From Phycomyces blakesleeanus NRRL 1555(-) (Eukaryota; Mucoromycota; Mucoromycetes; Mucorales; Phycomycetaceae): a DNA stretch of 64,000 bases. The stretch lies in assembly GCF_001638985.1 (NCBI RefSeq), contig NW_017265156.1:744001-808000 (forward strand), in the 5' to 3' direction. The translations under genes were made by a program, and so were the position numbers. This document shows, one piece after another, positions 36,725 to 47,841 of this stretch (positions within the stretch are counted from its first letter, which is position 1; every line of letters begins with the position of its first letter). The notes under the pieces are model-generated. The model did not search any database, had not been told where the DNA came from, and worked only from the letters and a program-made list of their open reading frames with translations.

Positions 36725-39700
36725 ATGCTGCGTCGCCAATTCTATTGTATCACTTGCTCTGCAATAGCAACTTATGCGGTCTTGACGAATATGATACCAC
36801 TTGGGTACGCACAAACACCGACAGAAAATTATACACCCTACAATCCGTCATTGGGATCCGTGCAGATAACAGTGCCTTGGAGAGCAGCCCATGCCTCGGG
36901 TAAAAAGACTATATATATATAAAAAAATTAGAAAAAATAAATAGTAATAATAATGATAATTAAAACAAACAAAAAATGCAAAGCAAATAAGCTTTTATAT
37001 ACATATACATATGTATGTATATTGAAACGACTACGCATATACACACAGACACAGACACAGACACAGACACAGACACCTACACAAACACCTACACATACAC
37101 ATACACGCATAGACACCTATAAGCACAGACATATTACGATAATTCTCGACTGACCTGCGCGTTTTATTATGTAGACTATGTAGATCCCTATGTGATCCTT
37201 TATGGAGGTGTAGTCGATCCGAATGAGAGCAGCACAGGAACTTTATTAGGATCCTCTGATGTGTGGGCATGGGATTCTCGTAATGGATCCTGGTACAATC
37301 CAATTCCAACGGTTCAAATGCAATCTGGTAATGACATGCTTCCCCAAGCCCTCATTCGAGCAGTATCATTACCTAGCTCCGGACAAATACTTGCTATCGT
37401 CGGTAATACAACTGGCACTATATATAATGGCATGTTACAGAAATTAGACACCAATAGCTGGACCTGGAGTTTTCCTACCGCAAGTATGTTTTTTTTCTGT
37501 TAATATATTTTTGTTTTGTTTGTTGAGTGATTGTTTAATTACTAATTATTAATATTACTTTTGCTTTTACTTTTACTTTTACCTATCGATTTTAATCTTA
37601 ATCTTATAATAATTAAATTAAATTAAATTAAATTAAATTAAAATAAAATAAAATAAAATAAAAATAAAAATGATAAAGGTCTCGAGCCACCCGCACGCGC
37701 CGCCGGATTTACATTGTCAATTGTTAACAATACAGTGTATCAATACGGTGGACTAGGAGTAGGATCTGACGGACACCCTATGATTGGTGCAGTAATGAAC
37801 GGGCTTTCACTTATGGACACAAGTGCCTACACTTGGACAACTGGCTCAAACGGACTTGGAGTGACCGACCACAGCACCTGCTATATACCTGCCTGCAATT
37901 GCCTGGTTGTATTTGGCGGAACCCCGACCGGATCAGCTTCCGATGCAACCTCTGTAAGTGAAATTTTGTTAGTAGAAAATAATATGGATATCAATGCCAA
38001 TATAAATAAGTAAAGGTAAAATAGAAGGTGAATACGAATGGGTGTGATGTACGAGAAAAGAAGCAAACAAGTAAAATGAGCAAATAAGCAAATGAACAAA
38101 TGAATAAGCGACCAAATGCTTTTTCTTTTTGAATATATATATATGACAAAAACAACCATGATATTTTATATTCTATATTTTCTTAAAGATAATAATGATA
38201 ATTATATATATAAAATCTATATATAAAAATAAACATTATATACATACATATGCTTGTGTGTGTATGTAATTAAGCGTACTTCTTTTCTTTCTTTCTTTAA
38301 TGAGATTGCGTATAATGCATAATGTTTAATGTATAATGTATGTATGTGTATGTAATTATGACTATTATTTACAGAACCTTCACACCTACGATCTCAATCT
38401 CAAAACATGGAGTCTTCAAGTAGTCGCAGGATCTACTGATGGAGCTGCACCTGGAGCACGACGATTACATACAGCAACATGTCTAGATGACAAGATGGTT
38501 GTATTCGGTGGAGGAACGACCCAGCCTTACGATTCAGACGTGTGGTATCTAGACGCATCATCTTATCCAACCCTTGCCTGGAATCGTGTCACAGTAGCCA
38601 ATATAACCCAAGGTCCAAATGCGCGTATGGGTAAGTTTGGCAATTAAGTGGAAATTAAGCAAAAAACAATTATTATTTTATCTTGTATCCTTTTCTGTAG
38701 AATAGTCTTCTGATTTCCTTTTAGCTTTCTTATTTGATTGCCTGCTTGTTTGTTTGTTTGTTTGTCTGCTTACCTGTTTAATTAATTAATCGGTTAATTA
38801 ATTAACTAATTAAATTATTTAAAAATTATCCATATCTTTAATTACAGGACACACCGCTTCATTAGACAAGACATCCCAAAAAATTTACATCTATGGAGGA
38901 TGGGGTGTCAGTGCCACAAACGACTCAAATATGTACGTTCTTGACACAAAAGCATGGTCATGGACACGTGTGGCAGTAGCAGGTTATCCTGTAGCCATTC
39001 CTCCTTCCATTTCTTCCTCTATCCCCGTTTCCAGCGCCACATCAGACACTACACAACCAGCCGCCACTTCCTCCCAAACCACAACCACGGCCACAGCCGC
39101 AACCAAGTCTAACAACACTCCCATAATAGTCGGCAGCGTAGTCGGTGGTCTAGTCTTTCTCGGATTAATTGCACTCTTGTTATTCTGTTGTGTCCGGAAA
39201 CGACGCCAAAAGGCTTCAAAGGAATCAGTCCCAGAAAATATGGACGGAGATGGTCAACTACCAAAGACAGACAAATTCTGGACGAACAACACCAAAGAAA
39301 AGAAACTCGGATCAGCCGAGCTAGCCTATGGAAACAATCCTTCTGACGCCACACTCATGACACCCTTTGGAAACAAACGTGTATCACAAGCATGGACAGG
39401 AACAAGCAGTCAGCGTGCATCCCTTCGACCATCTGAACTCGGTGACACAGATCGAGTTGTAACAGGTGTATTAGAAATAATGTCTACTTCCCCAACCATC
39501 GGAGACTCGCCTAATCATTCCAATCGCGGATCACGCGACTACATTGGGTCAATAGGAGGAGGATATCCTTCGCCTTTAGGACCAGACTCCCATCGCAACT
39601 CTTCGTTGAGTGCACTAGGAAGTATTCCCCTTGTACACGCCGTAAGAGGACCTGGGCAAGTTCCAAATGAAATCACACCACAAAAGCCAAACGAATTCTC

Positions 39701-41954
39701 GTTTCCGACCGCCCGCTTTTCCGCTCAGAGCAATACCAGCAGTGTACCAATAGACCATCTCACCCAAGTATCACCTAGTCTGATTTCCGGAGACGAAAGC
39801 GGAGGAGGAGCCCCCTTGAGCAGTAGCATGGAGGTTCTGAGAAGCATCAAAACCAACGGAAGCAGTATGATGAGTGGAGGGTCACGCATTGTACCTGTCA
39901 CGCACTCCTATGCATCAACACCATGGGGGCTAAAAAATAGGGACCAAAACGAACTAGAGGATGACAAATGGACATTAGGTGATTCTTTGTCAGTCCGTGG
40001 TGCAAATGCACCTCCAATTCGCTACATCCCACCTAGTGGTAGTGGAAACCAATTTAGTGTGGCTACTACAGCCACTACCTCGGCTAGCACTTGGAATAAT
40101 AAGGGTTCAAAGGGTTCTGTGTTGCTAACACATCATCAGTATCCATCTTCAAATATGAGCGTGCCACTTGCTCAAAAGGTCACACCGGCACAGCCACAGC
40201 CTTTGACGATAAACACCGTACCATCTATGAACCTACAGTCGTTTGGACAACAACAAAATGACATGATGCTTTACGATTCCGTCAGTCCTCTCGAAATGCT
40301 CGCCACACTCGGACACATACACGACACACGAGGAATCGATGGTTCTACAGTACCAAGCAGCAGCGGGAGCAGCAGCGACAACAATAACAATAACAGCAAT
40401 AGAAATAACACTGCGGACACAACAGCAGCAACAGTGGCAACAGATATATCTACAACCGATATCCAACTCTCACCCTCCTCGTCAGGCGTGGCTGTAGTAG
40501 CTTCTAGAAGGAATTACAACAGTCCAGCCGCGACTGCTGCAAGCAGTGAACGCAATTCACTAACCACAACCGAAGACGACAGTGGATTGTCATTTAGACA
40601 GACCAACCAAGATAGTACAATACCCTTTTCATCATCCAGCTTAGAGGCTACCGAAGATCCCAATGATTCTTTCGGTGTAATGGGGCCGCTGATCAGTATG
40701 CTTCCAAGACGCTATCAAATGGAGAAAACCTCACCCCCTATCCTCGGTCCTGCAAATAATGTCATCTTTGTTCAGAAGAAAGACACTTCTTCAGATTTTG
40801 GCGACGCACGTCCAGTTGTAATCAAGGCATTTGGTCGCCGTGAAGCATGGGAGCGAGAGTGTCGCACGTTGATCAAGCTCAAGGGCAAGCATGCAGTTGA
40901 ACTGCTCGAGGTGCTCACTATTCAAAATGAACCAAACTCTCTCCAGGAACAAAACTCAAGACTATCAAAATCTCGAGGCAAAAAAGAAAAACAAGACGAT
41001 GGTTCAGATGACATAAAGTATGTTACAGTAATGGAACGCTTAGACGAGACATTGGCAGCCACAATTAGACGATTTAGGAACAAGAATACAAGTAATACAG
41101 AATGGGCAGATGGTCCTGCTCGTGAAATTGCAAGAGATGTGGCAGAATGCCTGGTCTGGTGCCATGCCAACGGTAATATACAAACAGCCAAAAATATAGA
41201 TGTTTTGGCTAGAATTCTGACGGATATATTGCAATATTGTTTTTTTTTTAAAAATTTTATTTCTAGATATTGCATTTTGTGACCTTAAGCCAAGTAACAT
41301 TATGCACAACAAGCACAGGCCGTGGAAACTTATCGATTTTGAAGCAAGTCGGATGATTGGACAAGAGTGTGTTGGTGTAATTACTCCTCGCTATTGTCCT
41401 CCTGAAGTAGCCAGAGCAACTACCTATGGCCTTGAAGGTGCAAACGGAGTTGTTGCAACAGCCAGTGTTGATTTATGGGCTTTGGGTTGTGTCATTTATG
41501 TAAGTTTATTATTTCATTTTATTTTGACTAAGAAAGAAGTAATATTTATTAACCTTTTTCTTTTTTTTTAAAAAAAAAACAATCAATAGGAATTGGCTAC
41601 ACAACGACCTTTGTTTGCTAGTTCAATCAAAGACGAAACAATCTTGCATTTTGTGTCTCATCCTTCACCGTCTACACCGATTCTTAACAACGGGTTGCGA
41701 TGGAATGAGCACAACGAACTTGAAATTCCTCACTTGGGTCGCCTAGTACCCAATGAAGACACACGCCACTTACTGTGGATTTTATTAAGTAGAGATCCCT
41801 CAAAACGAGGCAGGGCATCTAGTCTGTTGGTAAGTTAATTATTCTATTGTTGTTCGTTTCTTCTTCTTTTTTGGTTTTTAAAAGGTGTACTGATTTGATA
41901 TCTTTTCTTCTTCTTTAGAAACATCCTTATTTTAATACTCAACGGTCAACATAA
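36725..41954 (+). CDS. Receptor-like protein: kelch ectodomain, membrane span, divergent kinase domain
   Basis: Eight exons: 36725-36899, 37175-37483, 37679-37953, 38375-38630, 38848-41172, 41267-41499, 41590-41829 and 41919-41954, giving 1282 residues. An N-terminal hydrophobic signal (about 1-30) precedes about six kelch blades, visible as VILYGG, VYQYGG, LVVFGG, MVVFGG and IYIYGG motifs, up to about residue 385. A Ser/Thr stalk leads to a membrane span at about 431-454 (PIIVGSVVGGLVFLGLIALL) and basic RKRRQK. About 520 disordered residues follow. The kinase-like domain (about 975-1275) keeps the VIK lysine near 998, catalytic FCDLKPSN (D1119, K1121, N1124) and metal Asp in DFE (D1137). Departures are Phe-Cys for His-Arg, Glu for the DFG Gly, and no clear Gly-rich loop. 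Predicted surface sensor; activity uncertain. Confidence 0.88.
37610..37672 (+). repeat. AATTA/AATAA repeat inside an intron of the kelch-kinase gene
   Basis: Tandem AATTA units followed by AAATA units, directly before the acceptor of exon 3, replacing a normal pyrimidine tract. The acceptor (GATAAAG) is therefore weak by usual rules, although the phase on both sides supports it. Confidence 0.7.
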
Positions 41955-42511
41955 ATATCATATACACACACTTTCTCACTCTCATATAACTCACTCGATC
42001 ACACAAATATATTTACATATATATGTATATGTATATTTAAAGATGTATAACTTATTTTCTCTTTCATTCTTTCCTCTTTGTTGCTATATACTTCTTCCTT
42101 CCCCTCATTTCTTTTTGAATATCCGTACCTCTTTACATTAATTTACATTTGCGTCCATGTAATTTATCTTCCCCTCCCTCTCTTTCAATATATATTGATC
42201 ACCATGTTTTTTTTTTATCTTTTTTTTTACAACAAAAAAAGACATAACTCAAACAACTAAGTACCTTACATCTTCATGGAGGTTAATGACAAGTCGCTCC
42301 TTTATAAAATCAAGAATAAGCTTGTCTTCTTCCCTCTTCTTATATTATAATTGTTTTGTCCCTTCTTTCTTTTTCTTTTTTTTGCCTTTGAAACTTTCCA
42401 AATGTATTTACATGTCAAAAACCTTCACATGAAGCGAAGGATTTTCACCTTTTCGTTTTTTTTGTCGTTGTCATAATCTCTTTTTCTTTCATTCTTTTTG
42501 TTCAGTTTTTT
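41955..42511. other. Convergent 3' spacer
   Basis: T/C-rich DNA between the kelch-kinase stop and the mL49 stop. It contains TA tracts (about 42009-42036) and several T-runs. No gene seen. Confidence 0.5.
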
Positions 42512-42835
42512 TTAGAAGCCCTTCTCGATCAACCATTGCTTAATTTCGTTTCCGTGAATACCCTTGATGATAACCTGGTTGTTGGTGGGGTTGACTCTGA
42601 CAATATTCTTAGGAGCATCCTTGGGGAACAAGGCGCGGATCTCGTGCATCAATACTTCGGCATCACCTTCAATGCGACGAACAATGGTCAGTTTCTGAGT
42701 ACCGCCGTTCTTGATCTCGGTGTAGACAGGAAGTCCCTGGTTAGCTGTCCGGGAAATGAAGTAAGGAGCGGGGGTGGCAACTGTAGAAGAGAATCGTTTG
42801 GCAATGCCAGAAAATTGTCCGAATGCTCTCAACAT
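42512..42835 (-). CDS. img2: Mitochondrial large-subunit ribosomal protein mL49 (Img2)
   Basis: Single exon of 107 residues. The N-terminal 18 residues (MLRAFGQFSGIAKRFSST) form an Arg/Ser-rich mitochondrial presequence. The family signature follows: YFISRTANQGLPVYTEIKNG, then GGTQKLTIVRRIEGD, and near the end NNQVIIKGIHGNEIKQWL. mL49 is a peripheral protein of the mitochondrial ribosome large subunit; loss in yeast (img2) destabilises mtDNA. It is transcribed away from the small coiled-coil gene across a 509-bp shared upstream region. Confidence 0.93.
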   Translation of the reverse strand: MLRAFGQFSGIAKRFSSTVATPAPYFISRTANQGLPVYTEIKNGGTQKLTIVRRIEGDAEVLMHEIRALFPKDAPKNIVRVNPTNNQVIIKGIHGNEIKQWLIEKGF

Positions 42836-43344
42836 TATCTATTAAACAAGGGTAAGAAATACGTATAGAGAGAGAAAAATAGATGTATATTCTCAGGTAT
42901 GTATGTATGTATATATGTATTTATTTACTTATTTCTCTTTGCTCTATATTTATATTTTTTGTGCGTTCATTTAAGCTTAAAAGTAAGTTTCTGAATTCTT
43001 CATTAGACAATCCTTACACGTTAATTTTTCTTTTCTTTTCTTAAACAAGAAGGAGGAGGGAGAAAGAATGAGCTATGGTGCAACGGAGACAAGGGGAGAA
43101 AGCTTGTTTACAGGGACAAGAGGATCAATGACTTTGAAATCCTAAAAAAAAGCAGTCCAACGTACAGTGCATACTTTTGACAGAAGGAATTCATCTCCTC
43201 TTCCCCTGCTCTTTGTACTCTCAACCTTTGCATTTTATTTTTTATTTTTTGTTTTGTGCGTATCCAATTCATTTCCTTTTTTATCTAAATAAAAAAAGAA
43301 AGAACAAATCCCTTTATTTTTATCGAATTATTTGATCTATCAAT
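42836..43344. promoter_or_regulatory. Bidirectional promoter region of mL49 and the coiled-coil gene
   Basis: 509 bp between two divergently transcribed genes. Contains GTAT repeats (about 42897-42921) near mL49 and T-rich stretches near the coiled-coil gene. No specific factor site is claimed. Confidence 0.5.
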
Positions 43345-43608
43345 ATGGCCAGCCAAGACAACACCCCAATTTTGGACACAACTCCTGTTGAAGTAGTTAT
43401 CAAGTCTCTTCAGAGTCAAGTCAAGGAACTCCAGAACATCATCAAGAACCAGGCATCAACCGAAACCGTAACTAGTTCAAATTCCGAGAACCATGCCTCG
43501 TCCGAAGAGCTAGCAAAGTTGCGTACTCAGAATGCAAAGGCAGAGTACCGCATTAACTTTTTGTTGAGAGCTTTGGATGAACGGGATGCAGCTAATAAAA
43601 AGCACTAG
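43345..43608 (+). CDS. Small coiled-coil protein of unknown function
   Basis: Intronless, 87 residues. Two heptad-rich helices are visible: EVVIKSLQSQVKELQNIIKN (about 16-36) and ELAKLRTQNAKAEYRINFLL (about 55-75), ending RALDERDAANKKH. The second helix resembles the leading helix of several unrelated multi-subunit proteins (pattern L-x-x-x-N-x-K-x-x-Y-R-I-x-x-L), so it is probably an assembly or partner-binding module. The start at 43345 has a good context (CAATATGGCC) and the reading frame ends naturally. Homology cannot be asserted from sequence memory. Confidence 0.65.
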   Translation: MASQDNTPILDTTPVEVVIKSLQSQVKELQNIIKNQASTETVTSSNSENHASSEELAKLRTQNAKAEYRINFLLRALDERDAANKKH

Positions 43609-44116
43609 AATGTTCTCTATATTTGTCTTGCTCTTCTTATTCTTTGTATAAACAGACGCATACACATGCATATATGCTTTGTTTGAAAAAAAATAACGAT
43701 AATAATATAGCTTTATCATTCTTTTTATATATATATATTTGCTTTTTGTGTTTTTATTAGAATGTATTCTAGATCGCTCATTAACAATAAATGCCATCCA
43801 TTCTCAGGAACAAACCTAATCATATAATTCCAATTACCTTTTTTCTTCTTATTTTTTTTTGGTGACTGCCTCAGAATTGAACTTTGTGAATATGAATTTG
43901 TACAAAAACTATTCATTTTTCTTCCTTCTTTCTTTCTTCCTTTAACAACTCCTAATAATTTGATGACCTCCAACATCACCACACGCGATGAGTTTGATTC
44001 TATTTCAGAGGTAGAAAGCACATACTTGTAGGACTTTGTCATTTTATTTTCTTTCTTTCTTGATACTATTTTATTTTTATTTACCTGTCAATTAATGTCA
44101 GGGTTGCTTCTTGGTA
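43609..44116. other. Spacer before Orc3
   Basis: AT-rich 508 bp with a TA tract (about 43727-43738) and TTTC repeats (about 43918-43940). A minus-strand open frame (43725-44042) lacks motifs and is rejected. Confidence 0.5.
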
Positions 44117-47100
44117 ATGCCTCCTCGTCATACGACAACCAGAAAGCGTAAAAGAGTATCTATCAAAGGTTCAGTCAACTCATTTACCAAATAAAAAACG
44201 ATAAGCCAAACTATCAGCGATCTTATACAACATGTACTTCTCTTTTCTTTTTGAAAAAAACAACAATTACTGTGTACGTATATTGCGCATTAGACGTCAA
44301 AGCCACAACCTCTCGTCCTAAAGTGACATTATCCGATGGATTCCAACGCCTGTTTCGAGGCGATGAGCCCAAAGAAAACATGGAATTGCGCAGAAAAGGA
44401 TTCGAGGAAACTTGGAAAAAAACGGAAGATCTTGTTGAGGTACCCTATCTCTTCTCTAGCTGCAACTACCAGTATGATAAGAATAATAAAGATCAATACT
44501 CTACCAATACAACCCGAAGAACTCTAGTTGATGTCGTGCTTACTTGATGCAATTGAATATACATTTTTTCCTACTTCTCTTTCTTTTTCTATGCATGTAT
44601 TTAGGGAATTATGCTGGATATGAATCATACTTGTTTAGATAACATCAGTCAATTTGTAGACAGAGCTTATGATACAGAATCAACTATGAAGAGGTAATAA
44701 TAATTAAAATAAATGAATAAAAACAAGCATAAAAACAAGCATAAAAGATAATAAAACGATGTTTTTTTTATTTAATAACTAATCCACTAAATTTGATTAT
44801 TATCTCGCTTTGTACCTGCGTGGATATTAGTTTGATTGCATTGCCGTACCATGAAATCCCTACTGGGCTAGTATTTGCAGGCATTAATACCCCAGATCAT
44901 GCTACTCCGTTTGAGCAACTTACTTCGCTACTATCATTACCAGCAACTCCCGAGAACAAGCGTACAAAAGACAATTATGTAGCCTTATTACAATCCAAGG
45001 ATTGCGCTACACTTCAGATTATGATGGCTCGTGTAATTGAGCAGTTTTTAGCATCAAATGATCCTTCTCAAATATCAGACAAAATGGATATTGATAATGA
45101 AGAAAATGGAGACGAAAACGAAAGCGAAGAGGATGGTGAAGAAGGTGAATCACGGGAAAAACACGAAGAATCAAGTGTAGGGACATTTTTCTTTTTTATA
45201 AAAGATAGAAAGAAAAGAAGAAGAATATTATGCCCATATTTAACTTTTTTTCTACTGTCCAAATCGTACAGAAATCGTATACTCTGACAGCGAATTCTGG
45301 GGACAATACATGCCGACTTCAACGCTACGATCTACAGATGCTTGAGGGATGGTACAAACACCAAATGGATATCAGAGAAAACAAGAGCGCACCTCGTTCA
45401 AATCTCGTCGTAATTCTTCAGGATCTCGAATCATTTGCACCAGATGTTCTTCAGAATTTTATTACTATCTGTAGTGAATATCGTCTTCGGATTCCCATTG
45501 TATTCATCATTGGTATCGCAACATCTACCGAGATTCTTCACCAGTCCTTGAGCAAATCAACTCTCGGATTATTGAGAATCGAGAAATTTTGGCTGCAGCA
45601 AAGTGAAGCATGGTTTAACAGAGTGATCGAAACAGTAAGTGTGTATCATTATTCATAACTTTATTTATGTTTAAAAATAATAATAATAATCAACATTTCT
45701 CGTGTGAATTTAAGGTTTTTATTGACACACCACACACAATAAAATTTGGTGCTCGTCCTTACAAGTTCATGTTAGATCATTTTTATCTGTATGATTTCTC
45801 AATTGGTGCAGTTAAATCCAGTCTAAAGGTAATTCCCATTCTCTCATCTTTGTGATAGAATGTATCACATATATTGTTAGTTGGGACTTGACCTAATGCA
45901 TAACGCTGTTACTGTTGTTTTTATTGTTGTTCCATGGACAATGGTTAGTATGCTTTGATGCACTGTTTTTATGGTAGCTCTCTATCTATATTTCTTCCTC
46001 TATTGGGTCGATCTAGACCAGATACTCTTAAAAAGCTTCAAGAAATGCGGAAACGTAAATTGATCACTCAGGATCACATCAATACCCTTCGAATGCAAGC
46101 TTCCTTCAAAACCTATATAGAGTCAATCTGTGATACCGAACCTTCCAAAGCTCTCAGACTCGTAACGGATGATGATTTTTTTACGACTGCGGCCATGGCA
46201 GATTTCCTGTGTGGAATTGAGACCTATCGACAAAAATTCAAGTTTGGATTGGATTTAATCCAGGTCCTCCAAGGACAATTCTCGGCATTCTCGACCTTAC
46301 GTAAATCCAAACGAATGCTTTTACTTCAGAGCCTCGAGACTCGGGACGGCCTTGTTGGTGGGGACAGCACACACAGCGAAGTGACCAGATGGCTAGTGAG
46401 CCTTGTGCGTAAGGTCGAGCCTGATGCCTTGGAGAGTTTGTTGGACGCTTTGGAAGGTTTGATGGAAAGTAATCCAGACTACAAACAACGCTGCATGACT
46501 GTAGTTGATGGTGAATCTCGGTACAAGATCTCGATGTGGAAGGAACGTTTGGTAGAACTCTTGGCTGGGGATAAAACCTATGTGGCTCGTATGGAAAAAA
46601 AGGCCAAAAGATTAGAAGGAATGTCTCTCCCGGACATGGAAGAGAAAAGAAGTACAGAAACATCAAAGAAAGTCCACGCAGAAGCCATTGCTCACATGAA
46701 GCGAAAGGGTACCGAAGTGTCCAAGTTGGCTATGGAAATTTCTGATTGGATTCATTACATATTCTAGTAAGTGATTTTATTGATTTTATTGATTTTTTTT
46801 TTTTTAGTATTTGTGATGCATTATATCTTTTAGAGTGCGTTACTTATTATTCATGTAAATTATAGTGAGTGTCTTCAGTCCTATACACAAGTTCCTATGC
46901 ATGAATTGGTATATTATGTACAATCTAAATTACATGAAAAGGTATGTTTATTAGAAAATTCTCTTTAAAAGTTAATATACACCAACACACATATTAATAA
47001 AAATTAATACCATTTTTTTTGTCAATTAAAACAAAAACAGTCTTTTTCAGCTCAACCGAGGGCATCTGTACAGACTGCTCTGACCAACTCAAAACATTAT

Positions 47101-47500
47101 CTGGATTGTCAATGCTGTCAAGGTGGCCAGGATCAATTGCTACCTTCTGAACCTGACAGCTGTATTCTTTACAAACTATATCTGGAGTGTGGACGAATGA
47201 TCAATCTTTACGACTGGTTTGTTGCATTTGGGTGTATAATCGAACGAGAAAAAAGCCCGGCAGATAATCCTTTGAATGAAAATGAAGTACAGTAAGTATA
47301 AAGTTGTTGTTTTTCCTTTTGCTATAAAATACAGAAAGGTGTAGCCAGACAGTTGCCTAATTACTATTCTTATTTTTATTTTATTTTGCAACAGAGCACG
47401 ATTTATTCGGTCTGTTGCTGAGCTTCAGTTCCTTGGGTTCATCAAACCTACTCAACGCAAGACAGATCATGTTATGCGATTGACATGGTCCAACATCTAA
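44117..47500 (+). CDS. orc3: Origin recognition complex subunit 3 (Orc3)
   Basis: Ten exons: 44117-44168, 44294-44439, 44605-44693, 44831-45176, 45272-45634, 45715-45828, 45949-46766, 46866-46941, 47041-47291 and 47395-47500, giving 786 residues. Recognised from an N-terminal GFQRLF then [11 protein letters not shown], the AAA+-like core ([47 protein letters not shown]) and [20 protein letters not shown] followed by [10 protein letters not shown], typical of Orc3. A C-terminal winged helix ends in [20 protein letters not shown]. An acidic insert (about 180-215) interrupts the core. Orc3 is part of the six-subunit complex that marks replication origins in the nucleus. The first donor (AAAG|GTTCAG) is weak but is the only one giving phase 1. 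The first exon is short, so the exact N-terminus is the least certain part. Confidence 0.92.
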
Positions 47501-47841
47501 ACCAAGAAAACAAATAAATTCTTCTTCTTTCTCTTCTATTTTTCCACTTGGATAATCCTTATACAAAGAGTCCAAAAAAACAGAATACAGTAAAGCAGGT
47601 CTTTTATCTAAAAAAAATCTTATGAAAAAAAAAGAGGGTTCATTGATCACAGTTAAATAATAGCTTTCACAGAAATTTGAAATTAGTATACATAATATAT
47701 ACATAACATATATATAGGAGTGTATTTATTTCTTTTTCGATTTAACATAAAATATTTATATAGCTGTGTATTTGTCTATTTTCTAGTATTATTATTATTA
47801 TTATTATTATTATTTTAAATATCTTTCTATCTTGAGCCCAA
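47501..47841. other. Convergent 3' spacer
   Basis: 341 bp between the stops of Orc3 and the queuosine-salvage gene. It holds a TTA/ATT repeat at about 47787-47814. No gene seen. Confidence 0.5.

Noticed and set aside
43725..44042. Minus-strand 105-codon frame before Orc3
   Set aside because: Low-complexity lysine-rich product, no conserved motif, overlaps the probable Orc3 promoter.
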